Below are positions 15,669 through 24,108 of a DNA stretch of 50,203 nucleotides, one piece after another. The notes under the pieces are model-generated. The model saw nothing but the letters and a program-made list of their open reading frames with translations, searched no databases and had not been told where the DNA came from. The stretch comes from Melioribacteraceae bacterium (lineage in GTDB: Bacteria > Bacteroidota > Ignavibacteria > Ignavibacteriales > Melioribacteraceae): positions 1 through 50,203 of the forward strand of contig JAFGMI010000045.1 in NCBI GenBank assembly GCA_016927595.1, given 5' to 3'. Made by a program: the position numbers and the translations under genes. How positions within the stretch are numbered: the first letter of the stretch is position 1; each line of letters opens with the position of its first letter.

Positions 15669-17528
15669 ATGAAGCCTTCGCTTAAAATAATTATAATAAT
15701 TTTATTTTTATACATTCTTGGATGCCAGCGTGAAATGGAAAAACCATTTGAAAACTTTATCAGCGTGAAGGGAAACCAACTAATGGATGGTGACAGCTTG
15801 TTCCGTTTTCTTTCATTCAATATTCCGAATTTAAATTTCGTTGAAGATGAAATGAATTTTACAACCCTTCATCCTTTTAGATTACCAGTCAGTTATGAAA
15901 TCAGAGATGCTTTAATGAGCGTAAAACAGATAGGCGGGCAGGTCGTAAGATCATATACGCTTCCCGTAAGAAGAGAATCCGATACACCTGATATTCCGCG
16001 ATATGTAATTGGTCCAGGTGAATTTGATGAAAACTCATTCAAAGTCATGGATACAGTGCTGGCAATTGCTAATGAAGCCGGGATAAGATTAATTGTACCT
16101 CTTCTGAATAATTGGAAGTGGATGGGAGGTGTACCGCAATATGCCGCATTCAGGGGTAAGTTGCCTGAAGAATTTTGGACCGACTCGCTGTTGATTGAAG
16201 ATTTCAAAAAAACTATAGAGTATACACTTAACAGAACGAACACTGCATCGGGGATTAAGTATAAAGATGATAAAGCAATTCTGTGTTGGGAAACGGGGAA
16301 TGAACTAAGCTCGCCTTATTCCTGGACTAAGGAGATTGTAAGCCATATAAAATCGATAGATACCAATCATCTCGTAATGGACGGATTTAATGCAATAGAC
16401 GGAATCGATATTCCTAACGAATCTATTGAAGATTCGCTTATAGATATACTTACAACACATCATTATAAACTTAATCCCGACGAAATTATTTCGGATATCC
16501 GAAAACAACTGGTGCGTATAAACGGTAAGAAGCCGTATATTATTGGTGAGTACGGATTTTTAGGTACGGGTGCCATTGAGCAGATATCAGATTATATTAT
16601 TAATAACGGAATATCAGGCGGTCTTTTGTGGAGTTTGAGATTTCATCGAAGAGAAGGGGGATTTTACTGGCATACCGAACCGTTAGGAGGCGGAATCTTT
16701 AAAGCTTTTCATTACCCTGGTTTTTCATCAGGACGGGAGTATAATGAAGAAGATTTGATGACGATGTTCAGAGACAAAGCATTCCAGATTAAAGGTCTTA
16801 AACCTCTTCCGGATCAGATTCCTGACCCACCTGAACTTTTTCCGATCCATAAGCCGTCTGAAATTTCATGGCAGGGATCTGTCGGGGCAAAATATTACGA
16901 TGTAGAACGATCTGTATCACCCGACGGTAACTGGATTATTGTCGGATATAATGTTTCTGACGCCTGTCAGTACTACACCCCTTTATTCAATGATTATTCC
17001 GCACAGTACGGACAGCAATATTTTTATAGAGTAATTGCTAAAAATATTGCCGGAGAATCGGATCCTTCAAATGTTGTTGGACCCGTCAAAACTTCCGGCA
17101 GAACTCTGGCAGATGATTTCAGGAATATGACGGTTATGTATTTTTATGAAGGTGATATTAATCTGATATCGCGTAACGAACGGGAATTTAAGGAGATAAA
17201 ACACAGGCTCGAATCAAATGAGGGAAGTGCGGTTTATTATTATGTACCTGGGACCATTAAATCTGTCAGGATAAACTTATTCACACAGGAAGATACAACC
17301 TCACTCTCGCTTTCTCTTTCAGAAGACTTTAAAGTATATGATAAGCAGTCAATCGAAAGAAAATCTTATTTCATGGGAAAAGGTGATTATAATTACTGGA
17401 TACCTTCGCAATACTATTCCTCTGTTAATGACACTGCTAAATCGTATAGATACGTTAAGATTAGTATTGAAAAAACGACACAACTTGCACGAGTTGAAAT
17501 AGAATATAAACCTGAAAACATTAAATAA
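15669..17528 (+). CDS. Clan GH-A (GH5-like) glycoside hydrolase lipoprotein with Fn3-like and beta-sandwich C-terminal domains
   Basis: A 619-residue lipoprotein (lipobox ILGC, Cys19). A TIM-barrel at ~30-380 carries the two GH-A glutamates: E212 in WETGNEL and E294 in IIGEYGFLG. GLLWSLRFHRREGGFYWHTEP closes the barrel. A fibronectin-III-like stretch (~395-475, with ISWQGSVGAKYYDVERS) and a last ~140-residue beta-rich domain, possibly carbohydrate binding, follow. I would guess a mannan-acting enzyme (beta-mannosidase or mannanase) from the context; the subfamily is not recognised. ATG at 15669 follows AAAGGGAACTGG. It is the first large gene of the operon that leads into the sensor genes. 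Confidence 0.75.
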   Translation: MKPSLKIIIIILFLYILGCQREMEKPFENFISVKGNQLMDGDSLFRFLSFNIPNLNFVEDEMNFTTLHPFRLPVSYEIRDALMSVKQIGGQVVRSYTLPVRRESDTPDIPRYVIGPGEFDENSFKVMDTVLAIANEAGIRLIVPLLNNWKWMGGVPQYAAFRGKLPEEFWTDSLLIEDFKKTIEYTLNRTNTASGIKYKDDKAILCWETGNELSSPYSWTKEIVSHIKSIDTNHLVMDGFNAIDGIDIPNESIEDSLIDILTTHHYKLNPDEIISDIRKQLVRINGKKPYIIGEYGFLGTGAIEQISDYIINNGISGGLLWSLRFHRREGGFYWHTEPLGGGIFKAFHYPGFSSGREYNEEDLMTMFRDKAFQIKGLKPLPDQIPDPPELFPIHKPSEISWQGSVGAKYYDVERSVSPDGNWIIVGYNVSDACQYYTPLFNDYSAQYGQQYFYRVIAKNIAGESDPSNVVGPVKTSGRTLADDFRNMTVMYFYEGDINLISRNEREFKEIKHRLESNEGSAVYYYVPGTIKSVRINLFTQEDTTSLSLSLSEDFKVYDKQSIERKSYFMGKGDYNYWIPSQYYSSVNDTAKSYRYVKISIEKTTQLARVEIEYKPENIK

Positions 17529-17542
17529 TATCTGACTGCTGT

Positions 17543-17647
17543 ATGAAAATTAATAATAAGTCCGGAGAATCTGTTAACCAGCTTGTTTTTATAATAGGGG
17601 CAATTATCGTCCTGCTTCTAAGTATATGTTACAGATTATTTATGTAG
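17543..17647 (+). CDS. Putative 34-residue single-pass membrane protein
   Basis: ATG at 17543 opens a 34-codon frame ending in TAG at 17645-17647. A short polar head (MKINNKSGESVNQ) is followed by a continuous hydrophobic segment (LVFIIGAIIVLLLSICY) and a short positive tail, the plan of a small inner-membrane protein. It begins 14 bp after the GH-A gene and ends 63 bp before the binding-protein gene, so it would be in the same transcript. No strong ribosome-binding site is seen and no family is recognised. Confidence 0.35.
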   Translation: MKINNKSGESVNQLVFIIGAIIVLLLSICYRLFM

Positions 17648-17710
17648 TTTTGAGAGCAATAAAAACAGCTAAGGATTATGTTTTAACCACAAAATAATCA
17701 GATCAGATTA

Positions 17711-19021
17711 ATGACGATAAAAATAAAACAGAAATGGGGACTCGCCTTTTTAGTTCTTGTAACATTCATTTATGTTATTATCAACGTGCTGGATTTTTAC
17801 TCAATCGGTGTTGATGTAAAGGAAATTTATTTTGCAGACCGCATTACGGCAGCGCACGAAATAATTATTGAGAAATATAACAGATTAAATAAAGGCAGAG
17901 TCAGAGTTATACCGATAGATTTCCCGAATTATGATTTTTCCACTAACGAAAGGAAAGAACTTTTAGCCAGATCGTTGAGAGGCAGAGGAGACGGTATCGA
18001 TTTGTTTGCTGTCGACGTTGTTTGGGTACAAAGATTCGCTAAATGGAGTGAACCTTTGGACAAGTATTTCAGCCGGGACGAGAGGGCAAGGCTTCTGAAA
18101 TCGGCAATGGAATCATGCTATAATGACAGCGTACTTGTTGCAGTTCCCCTCGACGCGGTTCAGACGGTGATGTACTACAGAGAGGATCTGTTATTACAGC
18201 TTGAACAAGGACGGGAAATAATTAGCAAGGTTAAAAATCAAATAACATGGGAAGAATTTATTAAATTAAAAAAATATACTGATAATAATTCGCCTCTTTA
18301 TATTTTCCCCGCCGCTGATTATGAAGGATTAATATGCAGTTTTACCGAATTGCTTTTGAGTATTAAACCTGATTATTTCGAGGTAGAGGGATTTAATTTA
18401 ATGACACAGGAAGCAAAAAAAGCGCTTACTTTACTTGTCGATCTTGTTCATAAGTATAAAGTCACACCCCAGATTGTAACGGAGTTTACAGAAGTGCCCA
18501 GCTATGAGTACTTTATTAAAAACGATGGCTATTTTATATGGGGATGGCCCAGCTATGATAAAGATTTCATACAATCGCCATTCGATCCTGACAAAGAAAA
18601 ACATCTGAGAAAAGCCCCATTACCGCATTTCAAGGAGGGAAAGCCGACATCTGTTATCGGTGGATGGAATTTGATGATTTCAAAATTTTCAGATAAAAAA
18701 GAAGAAGTAGTTGAATTTGTGAAATACCTTTTAAGCGATGAATCCCAGGAGATATTCTATACTGAAGCAGGTTACTATCCGGTTATTGAAAAGTTCTACA
18801 CTTCTGAAGAATATATACTTAAATATCCTGAAGCACATGAGGTAAAGGATCATTTAAAGACAGGGGTGCACAGACCAGCTCACGTAGAGTATACACGCTA
18901 TTCTGAAATTCTGTCGCATTTTTTTGAAATGGCTATCCGCAACGAGATAAGTGTGGATGGTGCGCTTATTGAATCGACTAATGCCATAGAAGAAGACAAA
19001 GTTATTACTAAACAGTTCTGA
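17711..19021 (+). CDS. Membrane-anchored extracellular solute-binding protein (family 1, sugar type), probable sensory subunit
   Basis: A 436-residue protein with the fold of ABC sugar-binding proteins: ITAAHEIIIEKYNRLNKGRVRV, DGIDLFAVDVVWVQRFA, VPLDAVQTVMYYREDLL, WEEFIKLKK, GGWNLMISKFS and YLLSDESQEIFYTEAGYYPV. Instead of a cleavable or lipoprotein signal it has a single hydrophobic anchor (~9-29) with no lipobox cysteine and no obvious cleavage site. No ABC permease or ATPase gene is near; the next genes, 15 bp and 8 bp apart, are a histidine kinase and a sigma-54 activator. This suggests it presents a manno-oligosaccharide to the kinase rather than to a transporter. Ligand and partner are inference. 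Confidence 0.78.
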   Translation: MTIKIKQKWGLAFLVLVTFIYVIINVLDFYSIGVDVKEIYFADRITAAHEIIIEKYNRLNKGRVRVIPIDFPNYDFSTNERKELLARSLRGRGDGIDLFAVDVVWVQRFAKWSEPLDKYFSRDERARLLKSAMESCYNDSVLVAVPLDAVQTVMYYREDLLLQLEQGREIISKVKNQITWEEFIKLKKYTDNNSPLYIFPAADYEGLICSFTELLLSIKPDYFEVEGFNLMTQEAKKALTLLVDLVHKYKVTPQIVTEFTEVPSYEYFIKNDGYFIWGWPSYDKDFIQSPFDPDKEKHLRKAPLPHFKEGKPTSVIGGWNLMISKFSDKKEEVVEFVKYLLSDESQEIFYTEAGYYPVIEKFYTSEEYILKYPEAHEVKDHLKTGVHRPAHVEYTRYSEILSHFFEMAIRNEISVDGALIESTNAIEEDKVITKQF

Positions 19022-19036
19022 TATTGAATATTAAAT

Positions 19037-20518
19037 ATGTTCAGGCAAAAGGTTAAAAATAAGTTCTCGAAGTACAGGTTTGAAATCAGGCACATAACCA
19101 TATTCTTTACTGTGCTTATAATCTTCCAGATTCTGCTTTCGCTTATTCAGAAGACTTCACTCCAGGACTTTCTTGAGGAAACACAGAACTGGTATCAAAA
19201 GCATTCTGCGGAAAGGCTTGCAATAATCACTTCAACAAGCATGGAATTACTTTTTGAGAATTTGTTTTTATTTGAAGATCTCACAGAATACGAGAAGCGC
19301 AAGTTAATTTCCTCTTTTAATGTAATCTTTAAACAGCAGCTTTTACAAAAAAGCGTTGAAGATATTTGCCTGATTCTCAGAAAAGACAACAGTATATATA
19401 TTATCGACAGCGGAAATAAGCTGAATGATTTTATTTCAGGGACACTTGAACCTTTTAATGGTGAATCTAATCAGCATCGTGAAGGAGTCGAGTTCTATTT
19501 AAAGCATAAAGAATCGATGAGGGCTGATGAGGTAATATTCAGTACTCTTGAGAATCAACTTACTTTTGATATTCTGGTTCCTTTTGTACCCGACGGCGAA
19601 TACCTCGGGGTTATGTATATGAAAATAACGCCGAATTTTTCGTTTATAACAAAAGAAGTTGCAGCAAATTTTAATCAGGTAGCTATCGTATATTCCGCGC
19701 TCATATTTATTGGTCTGATTGCAATCTTTCTGGTTTCATCCCAGGCAGTTAAAGAACGCAACGAAGCTAAACAGAAATTATATGAGGAGCACGAGGAAAA
19801 TCTTAAAAAACAAATCAAGCTTGAAAAAGAGTCATTGTTTACGAAAAGAATTTATCATACTCATCATAAGGCAGAAAAAATTATCGGTTTTATTAAAAGT
19901 GATATAAGACAGATAAGCGCTGATAATATAGAGGAAACAAGAAAAAGAGTTGTTACCTATTCAAATTTTATTTCCAGAATAATTTATGACATGAAATGGT
20001 ACGACCAGCCCATTAATACTATTGTTAACCCGATGTTCAGGACTGATATCAACGAAGTATTCAGGTTTATAATTCAATATGTTTTTCTGCGGATATCAAG
20101 CAAGAACGAAATGTTTGATTTTAAACTTAACCTGGATGAGAGGATACCTGTTGTAAATGTAAATGAATTTGTCGTCTGGGAAATATTTGAACCACTTATT
20201 CAAAACAGCATTGATCATGGTAAGAAAAAGTATTTAAATATAATAATTGATACCAGGTATGATGTTGAAAATAAAAAGACTTATATCAGCATATCAGATG
20301 ACGGCATAGGAATTTCACCGGAGCTTCTTAAACCCGGCGAGAACGGCATCAAAAAAATATTTCTTGAGAACGAATCCACAAAAAGAATTGAAGGTACTAA
20401 CTCGGGATACGGATGCTATATTGCATATCAGCTGGCAGTGGGTAAATGCGGATGGAGTATGGATGCGGAAAATCTCCCGACCGGGGGCTGCAGCTTTAAA
20501 ATGATAATTTCACATTAG
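19037..20518 (+). CDS. Membrane sensor histidine kinase with divergent phosphoacceptor region
   Basis: A 493-residue inner-membrane kinase. TM1 ~21-38, a periplasmic sensor domain of ~170 residues (VEDICLILRKDNSIYIID... and ILVPFVPDGEYLGVMYMKI, reminiscent of a dCache/PAS-like fold), TM2 ~214-234, then a coiled-coil linker rich in K/E. The presumed dimerisation region has three histidines, H274, H276 and H277 (IYHTHHKAEKIIGF), and lacks the usual H-E/D-x-x-T/P motif. The ATPase domain is normal: N box EPLIQNSIDHGKK, G1 SDDGIGIS, G2 GTNSGYGCYIAYQ. It lies between the binding-protein gene and the sigma-54 activator gene, its likely partners. Confidence 0.88.
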   Translation: MFRQKVKNKFSKYRFEIRHITIFFTVLIIFQILLSLIQKTSLQDFLEETQNWYQKHSAERLAIITSTSMELLFENLFLFEDLTEYEKRKLISSFNVIFKQQLLQKSVEDICLILRKDNSIYIIDSGNKLNDFISGTLEPFNGESNQHREGVEFYLKHKESMRADEVIFSTLENQLTFDILVPFVPDGEYLGVMYMKITPNFSFITKEVAANFNQVAIVYSALIFIGLIAIFLVSSQAVKERNEAKQKLYEEHEENLKKQIKLEKESLFTKRIYHTHHKAEKIIGFIKSDIRQISADNIEETRKRVVTYSNFISRIIYDMKWYDQPINTIVNPMFRTDINEVFRFIIQYVFLRISSKNEMFDFKLNLDERIPVVNVNEFVVWEIFEPLIQNSIDHGKKKYLNIIIDTRYDVENKKTYISISDDGIGISPELLKPGENGIKKIFLENESTKRIEGTNSGYGCYIAYQLAVGKCGWSMDAENLPTGGCSFKMIISH

Positions 20519-20526
20519 GAGACAGC

Positions 20527-21984
20527 ATGACAAAAAACAAGCATATAGACATATTGCTGGTTGAGGATGAGGACTTTGATGTTCAGCGTGTTAAAAATAC
20601 AATCAGTTATTATGACACCAGTATAAAGATTACCGATACTGTTTCGAACGGACTGGCTGCGCTCGAATTGATAAAAGAGAATCCGGATAAGTATGATGTT
20701 GTTATTCTCGATTACCAGATCTCAGGCGGTCTGATGGGCGAAGAATTAATAAAAAAAATAAAGGAGTCGGATCCCTTCATTCAGATTATTGTTATTACGA
20801 AAATGACAATTAACATAACCGATTATGAATTTGCAAATAACCTTATCAAATCCGGTGCTTTCTGGTATTGCACAAAATATCCGGGCAATATTGAGGATTA
20901 CATTTATCAGCCTACAGACTTTATACTGAGTATTTTTAACGCTCATGAAAAGAAAAAACTTGAGAAGCACAAACTAAAATCCGACAGCAGGCTGAAAAAA
21001 AATATTGATGCTTTGCTCGATTCCAAAAAAATAATCGGTGAATCAAAACAAATAATTCAGCTTAAAGAAATGATTGAAAAATATGCGAAAAGTGATGTGA
21101 ATGTTTTGATAAACGGACCCTCCGGAACAGGCAAAGAACTCGTTGCCTGGAATATTCATCTGAAAAGCAACCGCAAGTATGAAAATTTTGTGCCGATAAA
21201 CTGCGGAAGTATACCCGGCGAACTAATTGAAAGCGAATTGTTCGGATATGAACGCGGCTCTTTTACGGGAGCTGTTACCACAGGTAAATCAGGATTATTC
21301 GAAATTGCGAATAACGGTACGATATTTCTGGATGAAGTTGCTGAATTACCTCTATCGGCGCAGGTTAAATTGCTGAGAGTAATCCAGGAGGGTGAAATTG
21401 AAAAAATCGGTCGTACCAAAAAAATTTCGGTTAATGTGAGAATTATTGCGGCAACAAATAAAAACCTTGTGAACGAAGTGAATAATAAGAAGTTTAGAGA
21501 GGATTTGTATTATCGTTTGAATGTAGTCCCGATAGATATAGTACCCTTAAGAAAAAGGGGAAACGACATATTGTTGCTGTTCGATCATTTTATGCAGTAT
21601 TTCAGCAATGATCTGGGTATGGAAGAACCGGAGCTGGCAGATGATGCAAAAGAAATTCTTCTCAACTATAAATGGCCCGGAAATGTTAGAGAATTAAGAA
21701 ATGTTGCACAAAGACTGATACTTAATTGTAATGGAATGATTACAGCTAAGGATATGAGTAATCCTATGATTTTAAGAAACCATATGATTCTTACAGAAGA
21801 AACAAACTTTGAGGAACTAAACTTCGGACAAGTTTTACCTTTAAGAGAGATAGAGAAAATATTCAGGGTAAAGTACTTCAAATATGTAAGAAGCATTTCC
21901 AGCTCGGATTCCAGCGCTGCGGAAAAACTTGGATTAGCTCCGTCCAATTTTTACAGGATGTGTAAGGAACTTGGAATTAAATAG
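20527..21984 (+). CDS. NtrC-family sigma-54-dependent response regulator
   Basis: A 485-residue activator. The receiver domain (~5-130) has acidic residues VEDEDFD, phosphoacceptor D62 (VVILDYQ) and the conserved lysine in CTKYP. The AAA+ domain (~170-400) has Walker A NGPSGTGKE, a sigma-54 contact loop ESELFGYERGSFTGA (GSFTGA for the usual GAFTGA), Walker B GTIFLDEV, sensor-I AATNKNL and the arginine-finger stretch REDLYYRLNVVPI. A C-terminal Fis-type helix-turn-helix (~445-485, SSAAEKLGLAPSNFYRMCKELGIK) binds DNA. It follows the kinase by 8 bp. Its predicted targets are the tandem palindromes at 7967, 10718 and 15152, including its own operon. Confidence 0.93.
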   Translation: MTKNKHIDILLVEDEDFDVQRVKNTISYYDTSIKITDTVSNGLAALELIKENPDKYDVVILDYQISGGLMGEELIKKIKESDPFIQIIVITKMTINITDYEFANNLIKSGAFWYCTKYPGNIEDYIYQPTDFILSIFNAHEKKKLEKHKLKSDSRLKKNIDALLDSKKIIGESKQIIQLKEMIEKYAKSDVNVLINGPSGTGKELVAWNIHLKSNRKYENFVPINCGSIPGELIESELFGYERGSFTGAVTTGKSGLFEIANNGTIFLDEVAELPLSAQVKLLRVIQEGEIEKIGRTKKISVNVRIIAATNKNLVNEVNNKKFREDLYYRLNVVPIDIVPLRKRGNDILLLFDHFMQYFSNDLGMEEPELADDAKEILLNYKWPGNVRELRNVAQRLILNCNGMITAKDMSNPMILRNHMILTEETNFEELNFGQVLPLREIEKIFRVKYFKYVRSISSSDSSAAEKLGLAPSNFYRMCKELGIK

Positions 21985-22088
21985 AAAAACATGGACACGG
22001 TTTCAAAAAATGTTATATAATCTTCTAAAAAAAAATTGTCAGTTCTATTTAATTGCAGTCATTTATAAAATCTAAAGAAGAGGGGACG

Positions 22089-24059
22089 ATGTTACTGAGA
22101 GCAGGAATATTGTTTACGATTATGGTATTTGCAAATTATAATTTAATTGCTGAAGATATTTTCGAACTTAATTCACCCGACAATAAGCTCAGGATAAATA
22201 TTTCGGTTGATAATGATATTAAATGGTCTGTAATTCTAAATAGTATTCAAATTATTAGTCCTTCAAATCTCTCGATGAATATTGATGGGAAGTTAATTCC
22301 CGGTAAACATCCAACACTTGTCAGTTCCGAGACAAATTATATTAATCGAAATTATTATCCGATTGTTCCGATAAAGAGTAAGGTTGTAAACGATGAATGC
22401 AACGAAATAATTTTATACTTCGAATCGAACTGCTCTGTTATTTTCAGAGCATATAATAATGGTTGTGCGTATAGATTTATTCTTGGTATCGAAGATAGTA
22501 TAAGGGTAATTGATGAAGAGTTATTGCTTAATTTCCCTGATGAATACTATATATATTTTCCCCAGGAAAGCAGTTTTATATCTCATTTTGAACAGAACTA
22601 TTCATACAAAAAAATAAAAACAATCTCACAATCTGAATTCTGTTCACTTCCGGCGTTAGTGGATACCCGACAGGGAGTAAAAATAGGATTGACGGAATCA
22701 TCGCTTTACGATTATCCCGGATTATTTCTTTCCGGTACTTCAGGAAATTCACTGAAGGGAATTTTTCCTAAAGCAATACTTGAGGCATCTTCAGCCGAAA
22801 TCGGTGCAGACAGAAACGAGGTAATTAAAAAAGAAGCAGATTATATTGCAGCAACAACAGGCAAAAGAAGCTTCCCCTGGCGGATATTTATGATTTCACA
22901 TATAGACGCAGAACTGCTCGAAAACCAATTGGTTTACCTGTTATCGGATGAACTTAAATTAGAAGATACTGATTGGATTAAACCCGGAAAGGTTGCATGG
23001 GACTGGTGGAATGCATTAAATATTTATGGAGTGGATTTTAAGTCGGGTCCGAATACAGAAACATATCAATATTATATAGATTTTGCTTCGGAATACGGGA
23101 TAGAATACATAATTCTGGATGAAGGTTGGTCGAAATCAGGAGAAGAGATAATGGAACCGAATCCGGAGATTGACGTTGTTGAGCTTATTAATTACGGAAA
23201 AACTAAAAATGTCGGGGTGATCCTCTGGGTTCTGTGGAAACCATTGTATAATAATCTGGAAAAGGCTTTGGATCTTTATGCATCATGGGGAGCCGCTGGT
23301 GTTAAGGTTGATTTTATGCAGAGGACGGATCAATGGATGGTTAATTATTATGAATTGATTTCGGAAGAAACCGCCAGGCGAAAAATGCTGGTGGATTTTC
23401 ACGGTGCGTTTAAACCCTCCGGACTAATGCGCCCTTATCCCAACTTTATTACTAATGAAGGTGTTAAGGGTCTTGAACATGCGAAGTGGAGTACAGATAT
23501 AACCCCAGAGCATACTCTGATTCTTCCATTCACCCGCATGCTTGCAGGACCTATGGATTTTACTCCGGGAGCAATGAATAATGCACACGAGAGAAATTTT
23601 AATATACTATTTGAAAGACCGATGAGCATGGGCACCAGGTGTCATCAGGTTGCCATGTACATTGTTTACGAAAGTCCGTTGCAGATGCTTTGTGATAATC
23701 CTTCAAATTATATTAAAGAATCTGAAACAACAAAATTTATATCTTCAATTCCCACCGTATGGGACGAAACAAAAGTAATTGATGCATCAGTATCAGATTA
23801 TATAATTATCGCCCGCAAAAAAGATGACACTTGGTATGTCGGAGCTATCACGGACGGAACAGCACGTGTTTTTAATATCAAGTTGGATTTTCTAAGTGAC
23901 GGTGCATTTACCGCGGAAATTATGAAAGACGGTGTTAATGCAGATCGCTACGCCAGCGATTATAAACACTTCTTTCAGAAAGTAAACAATCAGGAAGAAT
24001 TGGAAATAAATATGGCAAGTGGCGGAGGATGGGCGGCTATTATCAAAAAGAGTGAATAA
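22089..24059 (+). CDS. GH97 glycoside hydrolase, probably retaining alpha-galactosidase type
   Basis: A secreted enzyme of 656 residues from ATG 22089, chosen because AGAGGGG lies directly upstream and a signal peptide (LLRAGILFTIMVFANYNLIAED) follows; an upstream TTG at 22053 has neither. GH97 features: an N-terminal beta-sandwich (FELNSPDNKLRINISVDND), the barrel start GKVAWDWWNALNIYG, D408 in AGVKVDFMQRTDQ at the position of the retaining-type nucleophile, E457 in ITNEGVKGLE as acid/base, and TRMLAGPMDFTPGA. The aspartate in KVDF argues for the retaining alpha-galactosidase branch rather than the inverting SusB branch. It lies just upstream of GH27, fitting removal of galactose from galactomannan. 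Confidence 0.88.
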   Translation: MLLRAGILFTIMVFANYNLIAEDIFELNSPDNKLRINISVDNDIKWSVILNSIQIISPSNLSMNIDGKLIPGKHPTLVSSETNYINRNYYPIVPIKSKVVNDECNEIILYFESNCSVIFRAYNNGCAYRFILGIEDSIRVIDEELLLNFPDEYYIYFPQESSFISHFEQNYSYKKIKTISQSEFCSLPALVDTRQGVKIGLTESSLYDYPGLFLSGTSGNSLKGIFPKAILEASSAEIGADRNEVIKKEADYIAATTGKRSFPWRIFMISHIDAELLENQLVYLLSDELKLEDTDWIKPGKVAWDWWNALNIYGVDFKSGPNTETYQYYIDFASEYGIEYIILDEGWSKSGEEIMEPNPEIDVVELINYGKTKNVGVILWVLWKPLYNNLEKALDLYASWGAAGVKVDFMQRTDQWMVNYYELISEETARRKMLVDFHGAFKPSGLMRPYPNFITNEGVKGLEHAKWSTDITPEHTLILPFTRMLAGPMDFTPGAMNNAHERNFNILFERPMSMGTRCHQVAMYIVYESPLQMLCDNPSNYIKESETTKFISSIPTVWDETKVIDASVSDYIIIARKKDDTWYVGAITDGTARVFNIKLDFLSDGAFTAEIMKDGVNADRYASDYKHFFQKVNNQEELEINMASGGGWAAIIKKSE

Positions 24060-24108
24060 AAAAACATATCAGATTAATATATACCTGAAATTCAGACAGG
24101 GATAAAGT

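Noticed and set aside
21990-22010. Possible sigma-54 promoter (TGGACACGG) before the GH97 gene
   Set aside because: No -12 G at the required spacing; the gene is probably read from the upstream operon.
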